From a virus, in IMG/VR virus record IMGVR_UViG_3300020411_003736, positions 62,001 to 126,000 of that record: a DNA stretch of 64,000 bases; one strand, given 5' to 3'. The notes beneath the pieces are model-generated. The model did no database searches, was not told where the DNA came from, and saw nothing but the letters and a program-made list of their open reading frames with translations. Both the position numbers and the translations under genes were made by a program. This document shows, one piece after another, positions 8,220-17,721 of the stretch. Positions within the stretch are counted from its first letter, which is position 1. Each line of letters opens with the position of its first letter.

Positions 8220-8421
8220 TAAAAACCTCTACACAAAGAACATTAGCATCATTCACCATTACAATTCGACCATCTTTCAATTCCAACTTAGTCATTTGAC
8301 CTTGTTTAATTTTTGAAGTAGAGACACCCTCAAATGTCCTCTTAACTCCACCCACAAAATGAATTATCTGAGTTACATATTCGCCTTTTTCTTTCAATGA
8401 TGATTGTAAATCCTTCATCAA
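8209..8421 (-). CDS. Small hypothetical protein, 70 residues
   Basis: A 70-residue protein made mostly of predicted short strands (YVTQIIHFVGGVKRTFEGVST, MTKLELKDGRIVMVNDANV), compatible with a small barrel. It overlaps the RmlD-like gene downstream by 11 bases and the RfbH-like gene upstream by four. It has no recognised family or catalytic motif. Its placement suggests co-expression with the sugar enzymes, but similar small barrel proteins are common in T4-like phages without known function. Confidence 0.5.
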   Translation of the reverse strand: MMKDLQSSLKEKGEYVTQIIHFVGGVKRTFEGVSTSKIKQGQMTKLELKDGRIVMVNDANVLCVEVFSEE

Positions 8422-9698
8422 AATTCCCCTAAAACATTTTTTATAAAAAGAAAAACTTCTTTTGTATAGTGTGGAGCAGCGCCAATGAAAAATACCTTAT
8501 TTAATACCTCATTACTTAATGGATAATCACCCCACTCATCTAAGTCGGAATAACCAGGATGTAATAATATATTACCAGCAAAATAATTTCTGGTTTGTAT
8601 TTTATTCTTTTCTAAATGACTCACCAATCTATCTTTATACTCTTTATTTTCACAAATAATAGGAGTCCCAAACCACGATGTTTCAGCATTTGGCAATTCT
8701 TTTGGAACTTTTACATCCAATAAAGCCTCTAACATTTCACCTAAAACTTTTTTTGAATGTCTTCTTCTGATATGAATCTCATCAACCTTTTTCATCTGAG
8801 CTAATCCAATAGCACCCTGAAAATCCAATGGTTTTAAATTATATCCTAAGTTAGTAAAGATATATTTGTGATCCATTATACCATCATAATTCGGCAACCA
8901 ATTATCAAATCTATTACCACAAGTTCCATTAGGTAACAGATTAGCAGGACCCACACAATAGCAATCCCTACCCCACCAAGCCATACTTCTTGCCGTAGAT
9001 ACAATTCTCTCATCATTACTACAAACCATTCCACCTTCACCTGTAGTTATATGATGTGATGGGAAAAATGAACAGCTCCAAGCTATACTATAATCCACCA
9101 ATAATTTATCATCCCACTTAGTTCCAATGCTATCACAACTATCTAATATAATTTCTATATTGTATTTATCACACAAATCCATAATCTTTTTCATATCGGG
9201 TGGATTACCAAGAACTGGTGATACGAATATAGCTTTTGTCTTATTAGTTATTTTTTGCTCTATCAAATTAACATCAAAATTAAGTGTATCAAATTCTATA
9301 TCAATAAAAACAGGTTTTAAATTATGTTGAACTATCGGTGCTATCGTTGTTGGAAATCCAACAGGTGATACAATAATTTCGTCACCATCTTCCCACTCTA
9401 ATACTTTTTTAATCGCACCTATCATCACCAAATTAGCAGAACTACCGCTGTTGACCATCAATCCATATTTCGTATTAAACTTTTGTGCAAACTTCTTTTC
9501 AAACCTATGTACATATTCACCAGAACTTAACCACTTACCAGTTAAAAATCCCTTTAATGCCATTTTTACTTCCTCATCATCCCAATAAGGACCAGAATAA
9601 AATACTGGAGTTCTACCTGGTATAAAATCGCTAAAATCATTATGTATAAAATTTGGTTTGATTGTTAAATCATTTATTATGTTTTCTATATTCTTCAT
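8418..9698 (-). CDS. RfbH/E1-type PLP-dependent sugar 3-dehydratase
   Basis: A 426-residue member of the DegT/DnrJ/EryC1/StrS fold. The motif SFFPSHHITTGEGG (about 210-223) has His215 where aminotransferases carry the Lys that binds PLP. That substitution is the hallmark of RfbH (E1) 3-dehydratases, which use PMP to remove the C3 hydroxyl. The downstream RDCYC (245-248) and GTCGNRF (259-264) reproduce the cysteine-rich segment that holds the iron-sulfur cluster in E1. The C-terminal TSWFGTPI and TRNYFAGN also match. It would create a 3-deoxy sugar, probably on a CDP or GDP carrier, with an unseen reductase partner. The stop and the PhyH start are linked by a one-base overlap. Confidence 0.85.
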   Translation of the reverse strand: MKNIENIINDLTIKPNFIHNDFSDFIPGRTPVFYSGPYWDDEEVKMALKGFLTGKWLSSGEYVHRFEKKFAQKFNTKYGLMVNSGSSANLVMIGAIKKVLEWEDGDEIIVSPVGFPTTIAPIVQHNLKPVFIDIEFDTLNFDVNLIEQKITNKTKAIFVSPVLGNPPDMKKIMDLCDKYNIEIILDSCDSIGTKWDDKLLVDYSIAWSCSFFPSHHITTGEGGMVCSNDERIVSTARSMAWWGRDCYCVGPANLLPNGTCGNRFDNWLPNYDGIMDHKYIFTNLGYNLKPLDFQGAIGLAQMKKVDEIHIRRRHSKKVLGEMLEALLDVKVPKELPNAETSWFGTPIICENKEYKDRLVSHLEKNKIQTRNYFAGNILLHPGYSDLDEWGDYPLSNEVLNKVFFIGAAPHYTKEVFLFIKNVLGEF

Positions 9699-10549
9699 TA
9701 ATTTAAAATACTCTTTTGTTTATCGGATAACATTTCATACTCATCTGACCGATAATCAATTTCTGTAACTCCTTCCTTATTAAAATTGACAAAATCAGGA
9801 CTTTTTTCCCCAACTATCGTATAAGCGTTTTCCCCCAAATAACAACCAGATAACATACATCTCATTCCCTCATTAACCATACCACCTTTATGTAATCCAT
9901 GTGTGTTAACAAAATAAATCGTACCAACCGGACCCTCAGCAGTAGCCACATCTTCTTGTGGTGGTTCAAAATAAATAGGCCACCCTCTACCATAGTTATT
10001 ACCTATAATATTATCAGTAATTGACGCCCACTTTCCACCAAATTGACTCTTCTTAATATAATTCAAAGCACCATTCGAAGGACCAATATCATTCAAATAG
10101 ATAAAGGCTTTAAATATACGAAAATCCTCTCCATCACGATGCCAGGCCTGTGAACCCAACTCCTCTTTAAATGGATTCTGAGAATGTATGTATGAAAATA
10201 CATTTCTTAATTTTGGTTGTTCTCTATGAAAATACTCAGCCATATCTATCAATGTATCTGTTAAATATATATTTATTACATCACCATCATTAAGATTCAA
10301 ACCTCTACCCAAAAGTTCATTTTGTGTTATCTCAAACCATTTGTATTTATCTCTTATGGGCGTTCCATTAGCTAATAAATTCATTCGTTCAATGATTTGT
10401 GGATTCTGTAAATATACATCATTATAAAAATCCACAACATTGTTAAATAAATCCTTTTCCTTTTTGGTAAAAATTTCGGATATATGTGATTTAGCAATAC
10501 CCTCAACCAAAACCTCATCAACTATTTTTTTATGTATATCTTTCAACAA
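9698..10549 (-). CDS. Phytanoyl-CoA dioxygenase (PhyH)-like Fe(II)/2-oxoglutarate oxygenase
   Basis: In this 283-residue protein, WHRDGED gives the H-x-D pair (H137, D139), and THGLHKGG provides the distal His at 217 or 220. MRCMLSGCY supplies Arg230 for 2-oxoglutarate binding. The FIYLNDIGPSNGALNYIKKS strand is typical of PhyH proteins. The enzyme would hydroxylate an unknown substrate, using iron and 2-oxoglutarate. Such oxygenases occur in marine phage and bacterial glycan loci, so a sugar or lipid substrate is likely. It is coupled to the RfbH-like gene by a TAATG junction. Confidence 0.8.
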   Translation of the reverse strand: MLKDIHKKIVDEVLVEGIAKSHISEIFTKKEKDLFNNVVDFYNDVYLQNPQIIERMNLLANGTPIRDKYKWFEITQNELLGRGLNLNDGDVINIYLTDTLIDMAEYFHREQPKLRNVFSYIHSQNPFKEELGSQAWHRDGEDFRIFKAFIYLNDIGPSNGALNYIKKSQFGGKWASITDNIIGNNYGRGWPIYFEPPQEDVATAEGPVGTIYFVNTHGLHKGGMVNEGMRCMLSGCYLGENAYTIVGEKSPDFVNFNKEGVTEIDYRSDEYEMLSDKQKSILN

Positions 10550-10558
10550 AATATTCCC

Positions 10559-11887
10559 CTATGAATGAAAAAAATTCATTGAATAAGTTAACTTTCTCTG
10601 ATACACCTCAGGATATCTACTGAATCTTATATGTGAACCTATCTCAGCATTATTCCAATGTGCATATTTTGGACCCTTCAACAATCTGTAAAATAATTTA
10701 GGATTCAAAGAATAAGAAAAATGATTTCCACGATTATCTGTGTAATCAATCACATCATAACCACTTTCATCACCAAAAATTTTCAACAATTTATTATTTG
10801 GTAAATCTATATATATGTCTATATCAGTAACAAAGGATAATTCTTTTCTCTTTTTATCATATCTTTTATACGCCTTTGGTACTAATTCCATAACATCATA
10901 TAAAGATACATCATGATCATCATCATAGTCAAGCTTTTCCTTTGACAAAATGTTTTTTATATAATCATATCTCTCTTCAACATCATAATGTTGATATTCA
11001 GCTGAAACCTCTTCTGTTACTAAATCAAATGATTCCTTCGGATTCAACAAAAAACCACCACTACCATAATGATTGGTAAAATATTCCAACGCATCAGGTA
11101 GTTCTGGTGTACATTTAAATTTTTCCAGCTCACCCATCGGACCACAAAGAGTATAAGTTCCGGCATATGGCATATAATGTTTGGGTTTTAATATATCCAA
11201 AAATCCCATTCCCCAATCTAAAAATTTTTGTCTTTTAATTTCCCCATACTTATTTATCTTATCATCATCGGAATAATCAATCCAACATTGTGGATAAGAA
11301 CCAGCTCCAGTGTATCCAACCAATAATAAATCTATATCACCAAATTTGCTTTTAACATCTGTAATTGTTTTTTCAGTTAATGGAAATTGACAATCATTTA
11401 TTTGAATTATTTTTTTATCACCAGTAGTTAAAACTGAAAATGTATCTATACCAACTGACTTATCTAATGGTGTCATCTTACCACAACCAAAAAATTTAAA
11501 ACACTCTTTCGGATCACAACCATCAGCAGCATAAACATAAAGTTCAAAACCATCTGATAATTTAAAACTATCTCCATGTTCCATCTCTATTACATTTTTA
11601 CCCATTCTTTCCAAATTCATCTTTACAAATTTATTATCCCAATTATGTATCAAAATAGGAATATCATTTGATATCATTTTAAGAGTCTCTTCATGACAAT
11701 GGTCTGGGTGTATATGTGAAATATGTATATAATCAACATCATCAAAACTTTTCATATCAATATCCAACTCTGGATAAGATGTCCAAGATCCATAATAAGC
11801 CTTACCAACTAACCAGGGGTCAAACAATATTTTAGTACCATTGTGTTCAACCATTGTAGCTGTATTATTATAATAATTTAAGTTCAT
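10559..11887 (-). CDS. Metallo-beta-lactamase-fold hydrolase
   Basis: The N-terminal domain of this 442-residue protein has the zinc-binding signature HIHPDH (H58, H60, D62, H63) after a FDPWLVGKAYYGSW segment. A later metal-ligand region lies near IQINDCQFPL and MPYAGTY. The fold resembles UlaG and CMP-N-acetylneuraminate-hydroxylase-like beta-lactamase domains. About 150 C-terminal residues form an additional domain (VSLYDVMELVPKAYKRYD onward). Reaction unknown; the context suggests processing of a sugar nucleotide or glycan intermediate. It lies 9 bases from the PhyH gene and overlaps the upstream GT-B-like gene by 20. Confidence 0.8.
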   Translation of the reverse strand: MNLNYYNNTATMVEHNGTKILFDPWLVGKAYYGSWTSYPELDIDMKSFDDVDYIHISHIHPDHCHEETLKMISNDIPILIHNWDNKFVKMNLERMGKNVIEMEHGDSFKLSDGFELYVYAADGCDPKECFKFFGCGKMTPLDKSVGIDTFSVLTTGDKKIIQINDCQFPLTEKTITDVKSKFGDIDLLLVGYTGAGSYPQCWIDYSDDDKINKYGEIKRQKFLDWGMGFLDILKPKHYMPYAGTYTLCGPMGELEKFKCTPELPDALEYFTNHYGSGGFLLNPKESFDLVTEEVSAEYQHYDVEERYDYIKNILSKEKLDYDDDHDVSLYDVMELVPKAYKRYDKKRKELSFVTDIDIYIDLPNNKLLKIFGDESGYDVIDYTDNRGNHFSYSLNPKLFYRLLKGPKYAHWNNAEIGSHIRFSRYPEVYQRKLTYSMNFFHS

Positions 11888-13106
11888 TTTCCTCTAAGTA
11901 TGTAACTATGCGATTGGAAGCCATACCATCATTATAATCATCAAATAATTTTAATAATTCTGAGTAATCTTTTTTTGACTCATCAGTCAAAAATTTCAAA
12001 TCATAATCATAATTGTATGTACCTTTATTAATTATATCCTTTACTCTCTCATTATCCTTTTTAAATAATTCTATTCTATCAAAATCAACTAAATTCTTAA
12101 ATTCATCTATCGTTTCTAATTCATGAACTCTCATCCAAAATTTAGCAGAACCATCTCCCGCCCCAACAGAATCCTCTTCTAAATAAACATTTACATCATT
12201 TCCCCTATCCAAATAAGTACAATGATTATTTATGTTAACTACTTTTTTATTCATAAGTAACGGTGGATACATAACCGAACCAATAACTCCTATATGTATA
12301 TCACATATCGAATACATAGAAAACAAATCAAAATGGTCTCTAATAACATTAACATTCTTCACTCTAAAATCAGGCAGAAAATCGTTCATCCACATAGAAT
12401 TAAATGGTTCACCTGGAAATGGTTTATAATGTATTTGATAATCGTCAGTTATTTTATCAGATAAATTTTCTAGCAATTCAAATGCTATATTTCTATCCAT
12501 ATTTATCAATCCATAAAATAAAATTTGTTTCTTATTTTTATCTATACCATACTTCTCATAAACTTCATTATTTACACCACCCAATATATTATTATCATAA
12601 CAAGGGTTGCCAACAACTATAGATTTATCGAAACCATCAAAATCAACCAACTTTTTTCTATTCTCCAAACAAAAATCACTATGGTCAAAAAATAAATCAA
12701 TATCACTTTGTGGATATTTTGTTCTTGATATTGCTTCCAATCTAGATTCAATCACATTAGCTATTTGAGTATTAACTTCAACTAAAATTATTTTTGTATT
12801 AAATTTCTCTTTAAACTCTCTCAATACGCTTTGTTCAGGATCCCACCTTTCTCTATGCACAATCAAATATTGTGGTTTAAATGGTAGTGGTATATTAAGC
12901 GTATCTGATATCAACTCTCCTTTAAAATCATATTCTGTTCCACTAGAATCATACATATATTTTTCCATTTCACTTTTCGGATAAGCTGTGAGATTATTTG
13001 GATTATATAAAAAAAATGATTCATGTCCTCTTTTTAATAATTCAACATGTATTGGACTTAAATATGCAATTCCTTTGGAATCTGATGAAAATAATAGAAT
13101 ACGCAT
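11868..13106 (-). CDS. GT-B-fold transferase (glycosyl- or glycerophosphotransferase-like)
   Basis: A 412-residue protein beginning MRILLFSSDSKGIAYLSPIH, typical of GT-B N-terminal lobes. The second lobe includes KQILFYGLINMDRN, YQIHYKPFPGEP and IRDHFDLFSMYSICDIHIGV, then GSVMYPPLLMNKKVV. The H-x-K-P and S...G-S pattern resembles the donor-binding lobes of CDP-glycerol phosphotransferases and polysialyltransferase-like enzymes. It would transfer an activated sugar or alditol phosphate to a surface glycan. The exact donor cannot be assigned. It lies one base after the methyltransferase gene. Confidence 0.6.
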   Translation of the reverse strand: MRILLFSSDSKGIAYLSPIHVELLKRGHESFFLYNPNNLTAYPKSEMEKYMYDSSGTEYDFKGELISDTLNIPLPFKPQYLIVHRERWDPEQSVLREFKEKFNTKIILVEVNTQIANVIESRLEAISRTKYPQSDIDLFFDHSDFCLENRKKLVDFDGFDKSIVVGNPCYDNNILGGVNNEVYEKYGIDKNKKQILFYGLINMDRNIAFELLENLSDKITDDYQIHYKPFPGEPFNSMWMNDFLPDFRVKNVNVIRDHFDLFSMYSICDIHIGVIGSVMYPPLLMNKKVVNINNHCTYLDRGNDVNVYLEEDSVGAGDGSAKFWMRVHELETIDEFKNLVDFDRIELFKKDNERVKDIINKGTYNYDYDLKFLTDESKKDYSELLKLFDDYNDGMASNRIVTYLEENELKLL

Positions 13107-13107
13107 A

Positions 13108-13644
13108 TTAAACTTTTACAGCCAACACTCCCAAATTTTTTATGGGTGTTCCCCAATACTGTGGTTCTAACTCTGGATAAAATTCATCAGTTAAATCATA
13201 CTGCCATTCTCCAGCGTCAAATGTATAAGCATCAAATCCCAAAGCTTTAAAGTCTTTAGCCAAATCAACATCTGTCCACATATTCTGATGTGCCATAAGT
13301 GGATTCCAAGCTACATAATCAGCAGGTGGAAATAATGTTTTCTTCATAGACCTAAATGGTAACTTACCATCAATCCATAATTTAATCACATATCCACCAT
13401 CCGTATGTATAACTTTAATACTACCACCTTCTTTTAATTTCCTTTGCATATCCAATAAAAATTGTTTATACTTTGGTATAGGCACATGTTCCAATGTATG
13501 TTCAAGAAAAAATTCATCAACAACACCATCCTCTTCTATGAACCCATCTAAATCTAATATATCATGATTTACATCACAATCATCCTCTAAATTCACATGT
13601 ATATATTCTGTACCTCTTCCTCTACCACCTAAATTATATTTCAT
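13108..13644 (-). CDS. SAM-dependent methyltransferase-like protein
   Basis: A 178-residue protein: [18 protein letters not shown] precedes [21 protein letters not shown], the motif IV region of class I methyltransferases (H-x-LEH-V), and [15 protein letters not shown] is a post-motif strand. The first glycine-rich SAM loop is reduced ([15 protein letters not shown]), as is common in small predicted methyltransferases of glycan loci. It probably methylates a sugar. It overlaps gmd by four bases. Confidence 0.65.
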   Translation of the reverse strand: MKYNLGGRGRGTEYIHVNLEDDCDVNHDILDLDGFIEEDGVVDEFFLEHTLEHVPIPKYKQFLLDMQRKLKEGGSIKVIHTDGGYVIKLWIDGKLPFRSMKKTLFPPADYVAWNPLMAHQNMWTDVDLAKDFKALGFDAYTFDAGEWQYDLTDEFYPELEPQYWGTPIKNLGVLAVKV

Positions 13645-14600
13645 GATAATAATCCTATATCATTTTCTACCATTCGACTTACCATTTCTTCAAATGATGT
13701 TTTTGGTGTCCATCCTAATTCAACTCTGGCTTTCGTTGAATCACCACACAAAACATCCACCTCAGCAGGCCTCATATATCGTGGATCCTGTTTTACATAG
13801 TGACTCCAATCTCCAACACCAACACAATTAAAAGCTGCATCTAAGAAATCTCGTATTGAATGTTCTACTCCAGTCGCAATCACATAATCATCTGGCTTAT
13901 CTTGTTGTAACATCAACCACATACATTCTACATAATCTGGTGAATATCCCCAATCTCTTTTTGAATCTAAATTACCTAATGTTATATGATCCTGTAATCC
14001 CAAATGGATACGAGCGACACCATCAGTTATTTTACGAGTTACAAATTCTTTACCACGTCTCTCTGATTCATGATTAAATAAAATACCACTTACATTAAAC
14101 ATATCATAAGACTCTCTGTAGTTCTTTGTCATCCAATGAGCATATAGTTTAGCAACTCCATAAGGTGAACGAGGATAGAAAGGTGTGTTCTCATTTGCTG
14201 GATTCTCTACCATCTTACCAAACATTTCAGATGTTGACGCTTGGTAATATTTCACATCTTTACCATACTCTCTGATTGCCTCTAGCATTCTTAATGCACC
14301 CATTCCACTAACATCGCTTGTTTGCTCTGGTGTGTTCCAACTCTCCCCAACAAATGATTGTGCTCCTAAGTTGTAAACCTCATGTGGATTTGACTCCCTC
14401 AATACTCTGACCAATGAATTCTGATCTGTTAAATCACCATTAACGAAAGTTATCTTACCTTCAAGATGACCTGTATTAGTTCTATTTTTTGTTGATGAAC
14501 GCCTCTCCATACCATAGACTTCATATCCCTTTTCCAATAGTAAATCAGCAAGATAACTTCCATCCATACCATTTACACCCGTAATTAATGCTCTCTTCAT
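13641..14600 (-). CDS. gmd: GDP-mannose 4,6-dehydratase
   Basis: The 319-residue sequence shows the NADP loop [15 protein letters not shown] (8-20) and [23 protein letters not shown] (121-129) holds the catalytic Thr/Ser and Glu, and [12 protein letters not shown] contains the Y147-x3-K151 pair. [16 protein letters not shown] and [17 protein letters not shown] are diagnostic of Gmd. It converts GDP-mannose to GDP-4-keto-6-deoxymannose, precursor of fucose, rhamnose, colitose and perosamine. It is slightly shorter than cellular Gmd (about 340-370). No fucose synthase is next to it. Its product could feed the RfbH-like or RmlD-like enzymes, or host enzymes. Its stop and the next gene's start overlap. 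Confidence 0.93.
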   Translation of the reverse strand: MKRALITGVNGMDGSYLADLLLEKGYEVYGMERRSSTKNRTNTGHLEGKITFVNGDLTDQNSLVRVLRESNPHEVYNLGAQSFVGESWNTPEQTSDVSGMGALRMLEAIREYGKDVKYYQASTSEMFGKMVENPANENTPFYPRSPYGVAKLYAHWMTKNYRESYDMFNVSGILFNHESERRGKEFVTRKITDGVARIHLGLQDHITLGNLDSKRDWGYSPDYVECMWLMLQQDKPDDYVIATGVEHSIRDFLDAAFNCVGVGDWSHYVKQDPRYMRPAEVDVLCGDSTKARVELGWTPKTSFEEMVSRMVENDIGLLS

Positions 14601-15385
14601 TATAAAAATCTCCTTGCAATTCTATTAAATGTTGTATCATTACTCATTATCTCTTTAACTGATAAATCCTTTAAGTAAGGATCCCAAGATATAGATTCCC
14701 ACACATGGTGGCAATAAGCACCATCCAATTGTATATCTTGTTCAAACATCAACTTAATACCAACTTGACTAGCAGTAGGTTCGTTGGAATGATAGAGTGG
14801 ATAATGAAAACTACTATATGGTTCTATATGTAAAAGTTCTGGATATTGCTTTGATAATATAAATGGCATTTGAACTGCATGTTCAGCCCAATATTGGTCT
14901 CTACCTTTAGACCTATGTGATTGATAACTCATCAACCAATGTTTAAGAAACTCACTATCCTTTTCTGCCAAAATAACACCATCACAAAGCCCCTCAACAT
15001 TTCCATCAGGTGTACCTTGTATTCCCAAAACACATTTGTTTTCCAACAAATCAGTAAATGGTTTCACCGATATCGTATCAACATCCATATAGATACCACC
15101 CTCTTCTAAAAGAACTTGTAACCTTATCACACCAGTTTGATGTGCTACATGTAAAAGTGGATTTCCAAAAATCTCTTTTGGTGGTTCTATCTTTACAAGC
15201 TCCAAATCATTTTCTATTTTTTCAAACCATTCACCACTCGGCTTATGTTTATAATAAAGATAAGCTTTCTCTGGCTTATTTAATTCTATAGCCGATTTGA
15301 CTGAAAGGTAATGGCACAACTTCCACGGTTTACCACCAAAATCTTCAGACAAACCAAAAACAAAATGCATTTTATTTGGTATCAT
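14600..15385 (-). CDS. GT32-type glycosyltransferase with DxD sugar-binding motif
   Basis: This 261-residue protein has the hallmark order of GT32/OCH1-like enzymes: [10 protein letters not shown] at the N-terminus, then [20 protein letters not shown] leading directly to DVD (D101, D103), then [18 protein letters not shown] and a late HHVWESISW. The DxD binds the metal-nucleotide sugar. It probably adds a hexose to a surface glycan. It overlaps the FkbM methyltransferase upstream by 14 bases and meets gmd by one base. Confidence 0.85.
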   Translation of the reverse strand: MIPNKMHFVFGLSEDFGGKPWKLCHYLSVKSAIELNKPEKAYLYYKHKPSGEWFEKIENDLELVKIEPPKEIFGNPLLHVAHQTGVIRLQVLLEEGGIYMDVDTISVKPFTDLLENKCVLGIQGTPDGNVEGLCDGVILAEKDSEFLKHWLMSYQSHRSKGRDQYWAEHAVQMPFILSKQYPELLHIEPYSSFHYPLYHSNEPTASQVGIKLMFEQDIQLDGAYCHHVWESISWDPYLKDLSVKEIMSNDTTFNRIARRFL

Positions 15386-16226
15386 AATTAACCTCTAATT
15401 TATCTGGCACACAAATCAAATTATGACCAGAAAGTAATTCATCATTTTCCATTAAGACCACTTCATCCCCCAAATTTTCTATGTCTAATTTATTAGCAAC
15501 TTCATCATAAGCTGTATAACCAATATTATTAATGACATTCATCATTTCTCGCATTTCTATAGAGTTCAGTCCAGTATAGATTTCCGTTATTATTACAGGA
15601 GAATCTCTATATATTATATCAACAAGAGTCTTTAAAATGTCTTTATCATGTCCCTCTGTATCAATTTTTATTAAAGAAACTTCATTGTCAATTAAACTAT
15701 TTTTTTCTAAAAAACTATCTAAATTTACACCCCAAACATCTATAGGTATCTGATGACCAGTAACACCTACACCAAAATCAGTTCTCTCAGCATAACCACC
15801 ATTACACAACCCATCATCTGAATAATGAAATCTCAATGGACCTTCATCATCAGATACAGCATAATTAAATGGAATTATGTTTGGATGTAATTCTGCATTT
15901 TTTTCTAAAACCTCATAAGTAGCAGGATTACATTCAAATGAAATAACTTTATCAGCAAATAAAGAATAAGCCACAGACATATTACCACTCTGTGCACCAA
16001 TATCAATAACTGTAGAATTTGGTTTTATGATTTTAGAAATATTATTTAATATCTCATCCGTAAATAAAGAAATTAATTCCCATTCACCTTGCATTGGATG
16101 TAACCATCTATGATACTTAAAAGTTATTCCATTTCTTTCCAACTCAACAATTTCCGTATCATAATGATTATTGGTTTCCTTCAAAACATTTAAGAATTCA
16201 TCCCTATAACCTTTCATGTCTTGCAT
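15372..16226 (-). CDS. FkbM-family methyltransferase
   Basis: A 284-residue protein with STVIDIGAQSGNMSVAYSLF (71-90) as SAM-binding motif I and VISFECNPATYEVLEKNAE as motif II. SLIKIDTEGHDKDILK is the signature KIDxEG segment of FkbM enzymes. Members O-methylate sugars or polyketides. Its place among glycosyltransferases points to methylation of a glycan. The gene lies one base away from the upstream GT2 gene. Confidence 0.85.
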   Translation of the reverse strand: MQDMKGYRDEFLNVLKETNNHYDTEIVELERNGITFKYHRWLHPMQGEWELISLFTDEILNNISKIIKPNSTVIDIGAQSGNMSVAYSLFADKVISFECNPATYEVLEKNAELHPNIIPFNYAVSDDEGPLRFHYSDDGLCNGGYAERTDFGVGVTGHQIPIDVWGVNLDSFLEKNSLIDNEVSLIKIDTEGHDKDILKTLVDIIYRDSPVIITEIYTGLNSIEMREMMNVINNIGYTAYDEVANKLDIENLGDEVVLMENDELLSGHNLICVPDKLEVNYDTK

Positions 16227-16227
16227 A

Positions 16228-16863
16228 TTAAATTAACCCACTTATCTCTTCATTATAAAATTTATTCTGTTCTACTTGTTTATCTATCGTCTTTGGGTGT
16301 AGTATACAAAATGGTTTATCTGTTGGTAAGGTTGAATAGGTTTTATATCCAGTTATCATCTCATGTACTTTCTTTTCCCAACGGATGTTAGGTCTATTTT
16401 TAAACAACCTACCTTGCCAATCAGGAAAGTTTATCCAACCATTTTCATTCAATCTGTATCCATACATCCTACAATGTTGTTCTGTTATTCCATCCACAGT
16501 ATTTATTCTTGGCACCCAAAATAAATCAATAGTTGGATTACCATCAATAATTTCATGAACATTCTGAATCATCCACCTACTTATCATCTCATCAGCATCA
16601 AGATTAAAACTATACTCACCATTACACATACCTTTCAAATGATTCTTTTGTGAAGCAAAATCTTTCAATAGACTTCTTTGTTCAAATACTATATCATGTG
16701 CTGATACATAGAAATCTAATATCTGTTTTGTCTTTTCATTATCTGAAAAATCGTCTAATATGACTATTTCATCATTGGGATTTTTCCACTTTACTAAGAA
16801 CTTTAATAACTTCTCCAAAGTCTTATCTTCATTGTGTGTTAATATAGAATAACTTATTTTCAT
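16228..16863 (-). CDS. Family 2 glycosyltransferase
   Basis: A short (211-residue) GT-A enzyme. ISYSILTHNEDKTLEKLLKFL and EIVILDDFSDNEKTKQIL are the opening GT2 motifs. FNLDADEMIS carries the DxD-like metal site, and GRLFKNRPNIRWEKKVHEMI matches the acceptor region of WaaE/KdtX-like transferases that modify lipopolysaccharide cores. It lacks the long C-terminal part of larger GT2 enzymes. Likely role: addition of a sugar to a lipopolysaccharide-type acceptor. The start touches the stop of the next upstream gene. Confidence 0.85.
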   Translation of the reverse strand: MKISYSILTHNEDKTLEKLLKFLVKWKNPNDEIVILDDFSDNEKTKQILDFYVSAHDIVFEQRSLLKDFASQKNHLKGMCNGEYSFNLDADEMISRWMIQNVHEIIDGNPTIDLFWVPRINTVDGITEQHCRMYGYRLNENGWINFPDWQGRLFKNRPNIRWEKKVHEMITGYKTYSTLPTDKPFCILHPKTIDKQVEQNKFYNEEISGLI

Positions 16864-17342
16864 TAATCAAAAGGACTTCCACCTGGTTTGTGTATGTATT
16901 CTTCTTGTATCGAAATAACTTTCATAGACGATAACTTTGGTGTCTTATAACTACGATAGGATCTAACAAATACATTATCAGCTTTAATTATGTCATGATA
17001 AAATCTATCATTGTCCATATCTGTTGGTTCTTTTGGGTGTGAAATTTTTATCCTAAAATAATCTTCTTTCAATCTGACTAAATTTTCCATTCCAGTCTCA
17101 CCCTTTCTAAAATCGATAAAATAAAATAATCTTTTAAGTTTTGATGGTGGTAAATAATTTAAATTCAAACCTTCTATAATTCTTTTCTTTGGATCACGAT
17201 GTAAAAAAAGAAGAATGGGTTTTGGATCAGTAACATTAGGTACAGAATAATTAAATGTCAGTATCATTCCAGGCAACAACCTTCCCAATGTCATTGTCTG
17301 TTGTTTAATTATTATTTTACTATTGTTGTATCTCGTTGCCAC
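16863..17342 (-). CDS. Conserved-looking phage protein, function unknown
   Basis: This 159-residue basic protein contains ILTFNYSVPNVTDPKPILLFL, then EGLNLNYLPPSKLKRLFYFI. The same type of segment (a promised 'GLNLxYLP' block after a short beta barrel) is familiar to me from many tailed-phage hypothetical proteins, but I cannot attach a function. It is not a sugar enzyme by any motif I can see, so it interrupts the glycan island. Phage proteins with this pattern are often structural or DNA-associated. It overlaps the zinc-ribbon protein by 23 bases. Confidence 0.55.
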   Translation of the reverse strand: MATRYNNSKIIIKQQTMTLGRLLPGMILTFNYSVPNVTDPKPILLFLHRDPKKRIIEGLNLNYLPPSKLKRLFYFIDFRKGETGMENLVRLKEDYFRIKISHPKEPTDMDNDRFYHDIIKADNVFVRSYRSYKTPKLSSMKVISIQEEYIHKPGGSPFD

Positions 17343-17721
17343 TATGACTTTCCATTGTTCTTACTATATTAAAAGCATCACTAAAATGTGGCATCTCAAC
17401 CTTTGTAGACTCCGTTCCCAACTTAGTTATAATATGCCATATCAATTTCCCATCCTTAACATCAGGCGTTATATAATAATTTTCACTTGTAAAAACTCCC
17501 GGCAACCAATTCCTACCACCTATATTTTTACAAATAGATTTGAATTTATCATCTAAATCATCAGTTAATTTATCTTTATAATCACTACTTGACGCATACC
17601 CACAATGGACACACTGCATACTTTGTCTTTCATCACCAAGTAAAATTAAAGTGTCTTCTTCATTCCCCTCTTCCACACAGCAAGGACACTTTACTTTCAA
17701 TCTCATATCATCGAAACTCAT
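17320..17721 (-). CDS. Zinc-ribbon hypothetical protein
   Basis: A 133-residue protein whose first 40 residues hold KCPCCVEEG and QCVHCGYAS, two cysteine pairs that should bind one zinc ion. The rest (SKDICKNIGG-like region, then ENYYITPDVKDGKLIWHIITK) shows no catalytic motif. It could bind nucleic acid or protein. It is coupled by a four-base overlap to the GT4 gene upstream and overlaps the downstream unknown gene, placing this pair as a non-glycan insert in the glycan island. Confidence 0.55.
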   Translation of the reverse strand: MSFDDMRLKVKCPCCVEEGNEEDTLILLGDERQSMQCVHCGYASSSDYKDKLTDDLDDKFKSICKNIGGRNWLPGVFTSENYYITPDVKDGKLIWHIITKLGTESTKVEMPHFSDAFNIVRTMESHSGNEIQQ

